Assembly: GCA_936450465.1 (NCBI GenBank)
Contig: OW388302.1
Span: 13,541,530 to 13,605,529, forward strand
Source of the DNA: Gibbula magus
Taxonomy: Eukaryota > Mollusca > Gastropoda > Trochida > Trochidae
Direction of reading: 5' to 3'
Length of the DNA stretch: 64,000 bases
The translations under genes were made by a program, and so were the position numbers. Of the stretch, positions 63,956-64,000 are shown piece after piece (within the stretch, counting starts at the first letter, position 1; the number at the start of each line of letters is the position of its first letter). The notes beneath the pieces are model-generated. The model saw only the letters and a program-made list of their open reading frames with translations, made no database searches and was not told the DNA's origin.

Positions 63956-64000
63956 ATCTGTGATAACTATCGAGCGGTACGCGAGATGGTTATCACAGAT
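63956..64000. repeat. Palindrome at the window edge
   Basis: ATCTGTGATAACTATCGAGC returns inverted as CGAGATGGTTATCACAGAT; it may extend past the window. CGAG is again present in the same orientation in both arms. Confidence 0.8.

Overview
This is a eukaryotic, AT-rich, gene-poor window, almost certainly from a marine lophotrochozoan and most likely a mollusc. The grounds are family-level: short elements built from tandem ~145-bp cores with an (ACGG)n tract and a hairpin 3' end (the bivalve 'pearl'/tandem-repeat MITE style), tRNA-derived SINEs, APE-type LINEs, a PIF/Harbinger element with a Myb/SANT partner gene, and one exon resembling animal phosphatidylethanolamine N-methyltransferase (PEMT). 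Nearly everything else is transposable-element DNA nested several layers deep, so the window reads best as insertion stratigraphy.

Layout. 1-13393: a Ty3/Gypsy retrotransposon with one intact 1341-codon gag-pol ORF, a tRNA-Ser(GCU)-type primer site and LTRs identical over the visible 132 bp; its leader is split by an 8.6-kb TTAA-flanked element (351-8993) that carries MITEs, SINE pieces and pearl-like repeats. 13394-24300: mostly unassigned DNA with a dead Tc1/mariner transposase (minus strand), a decayed LINE reverse transcriptase, degenerate tandem repeats and a (TA)n tract. 24310-38060: a LINE remnant split by a 2.3-kb pearl-like element, itself split inside its (ACGG)n tract by a 10.7-kb terminal-inverted-repeat element (26762-37510) that I cannot assign to a known superfamily. 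That element carries a 93/99-bp satellite-like array, inverted copies of the same unit near its other end, and a small predicted myristoylated coiled-coil protein. 39179-40862: a probable solo LTR or a spliced non-coding unit. 41193-45540: a LINE with ORF1 and ORF2 in one frame, broken by stops and by a SINE with a perfect 15-bp target duplication. 45545-49604: a near-identical second copy of the 2.3-kb element, split by a 1.7-kb TTAA element.

49750-57519: a complete PIF/Harbinger transposon (CAG target duplication) with an internally deleted transposase gene on the plus strand, an apparently intact two-exon Myb/SANT-like gene on the minus strand, a pearl-like element in a transposase intron and a piggyBac-type TTAA element in the Myb-gene intron. 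57550-64000: nested SINEs, the PEMT-like exon (minus strand), presumed intron with TGACCT-type repeats, a candidate TATA/Inr promoter (minus strand), MITEs and four long palindromes, three of which break their symmetry in the same unusual way.

Apart from PEMT no cellular gene is recognised. The twin 2.3-kb copies are the key comparison: each supplies the empty site for the insertion in the other, which fixes the borders of the 10.7-kb and 1.7-kb elements from the sequence alone.
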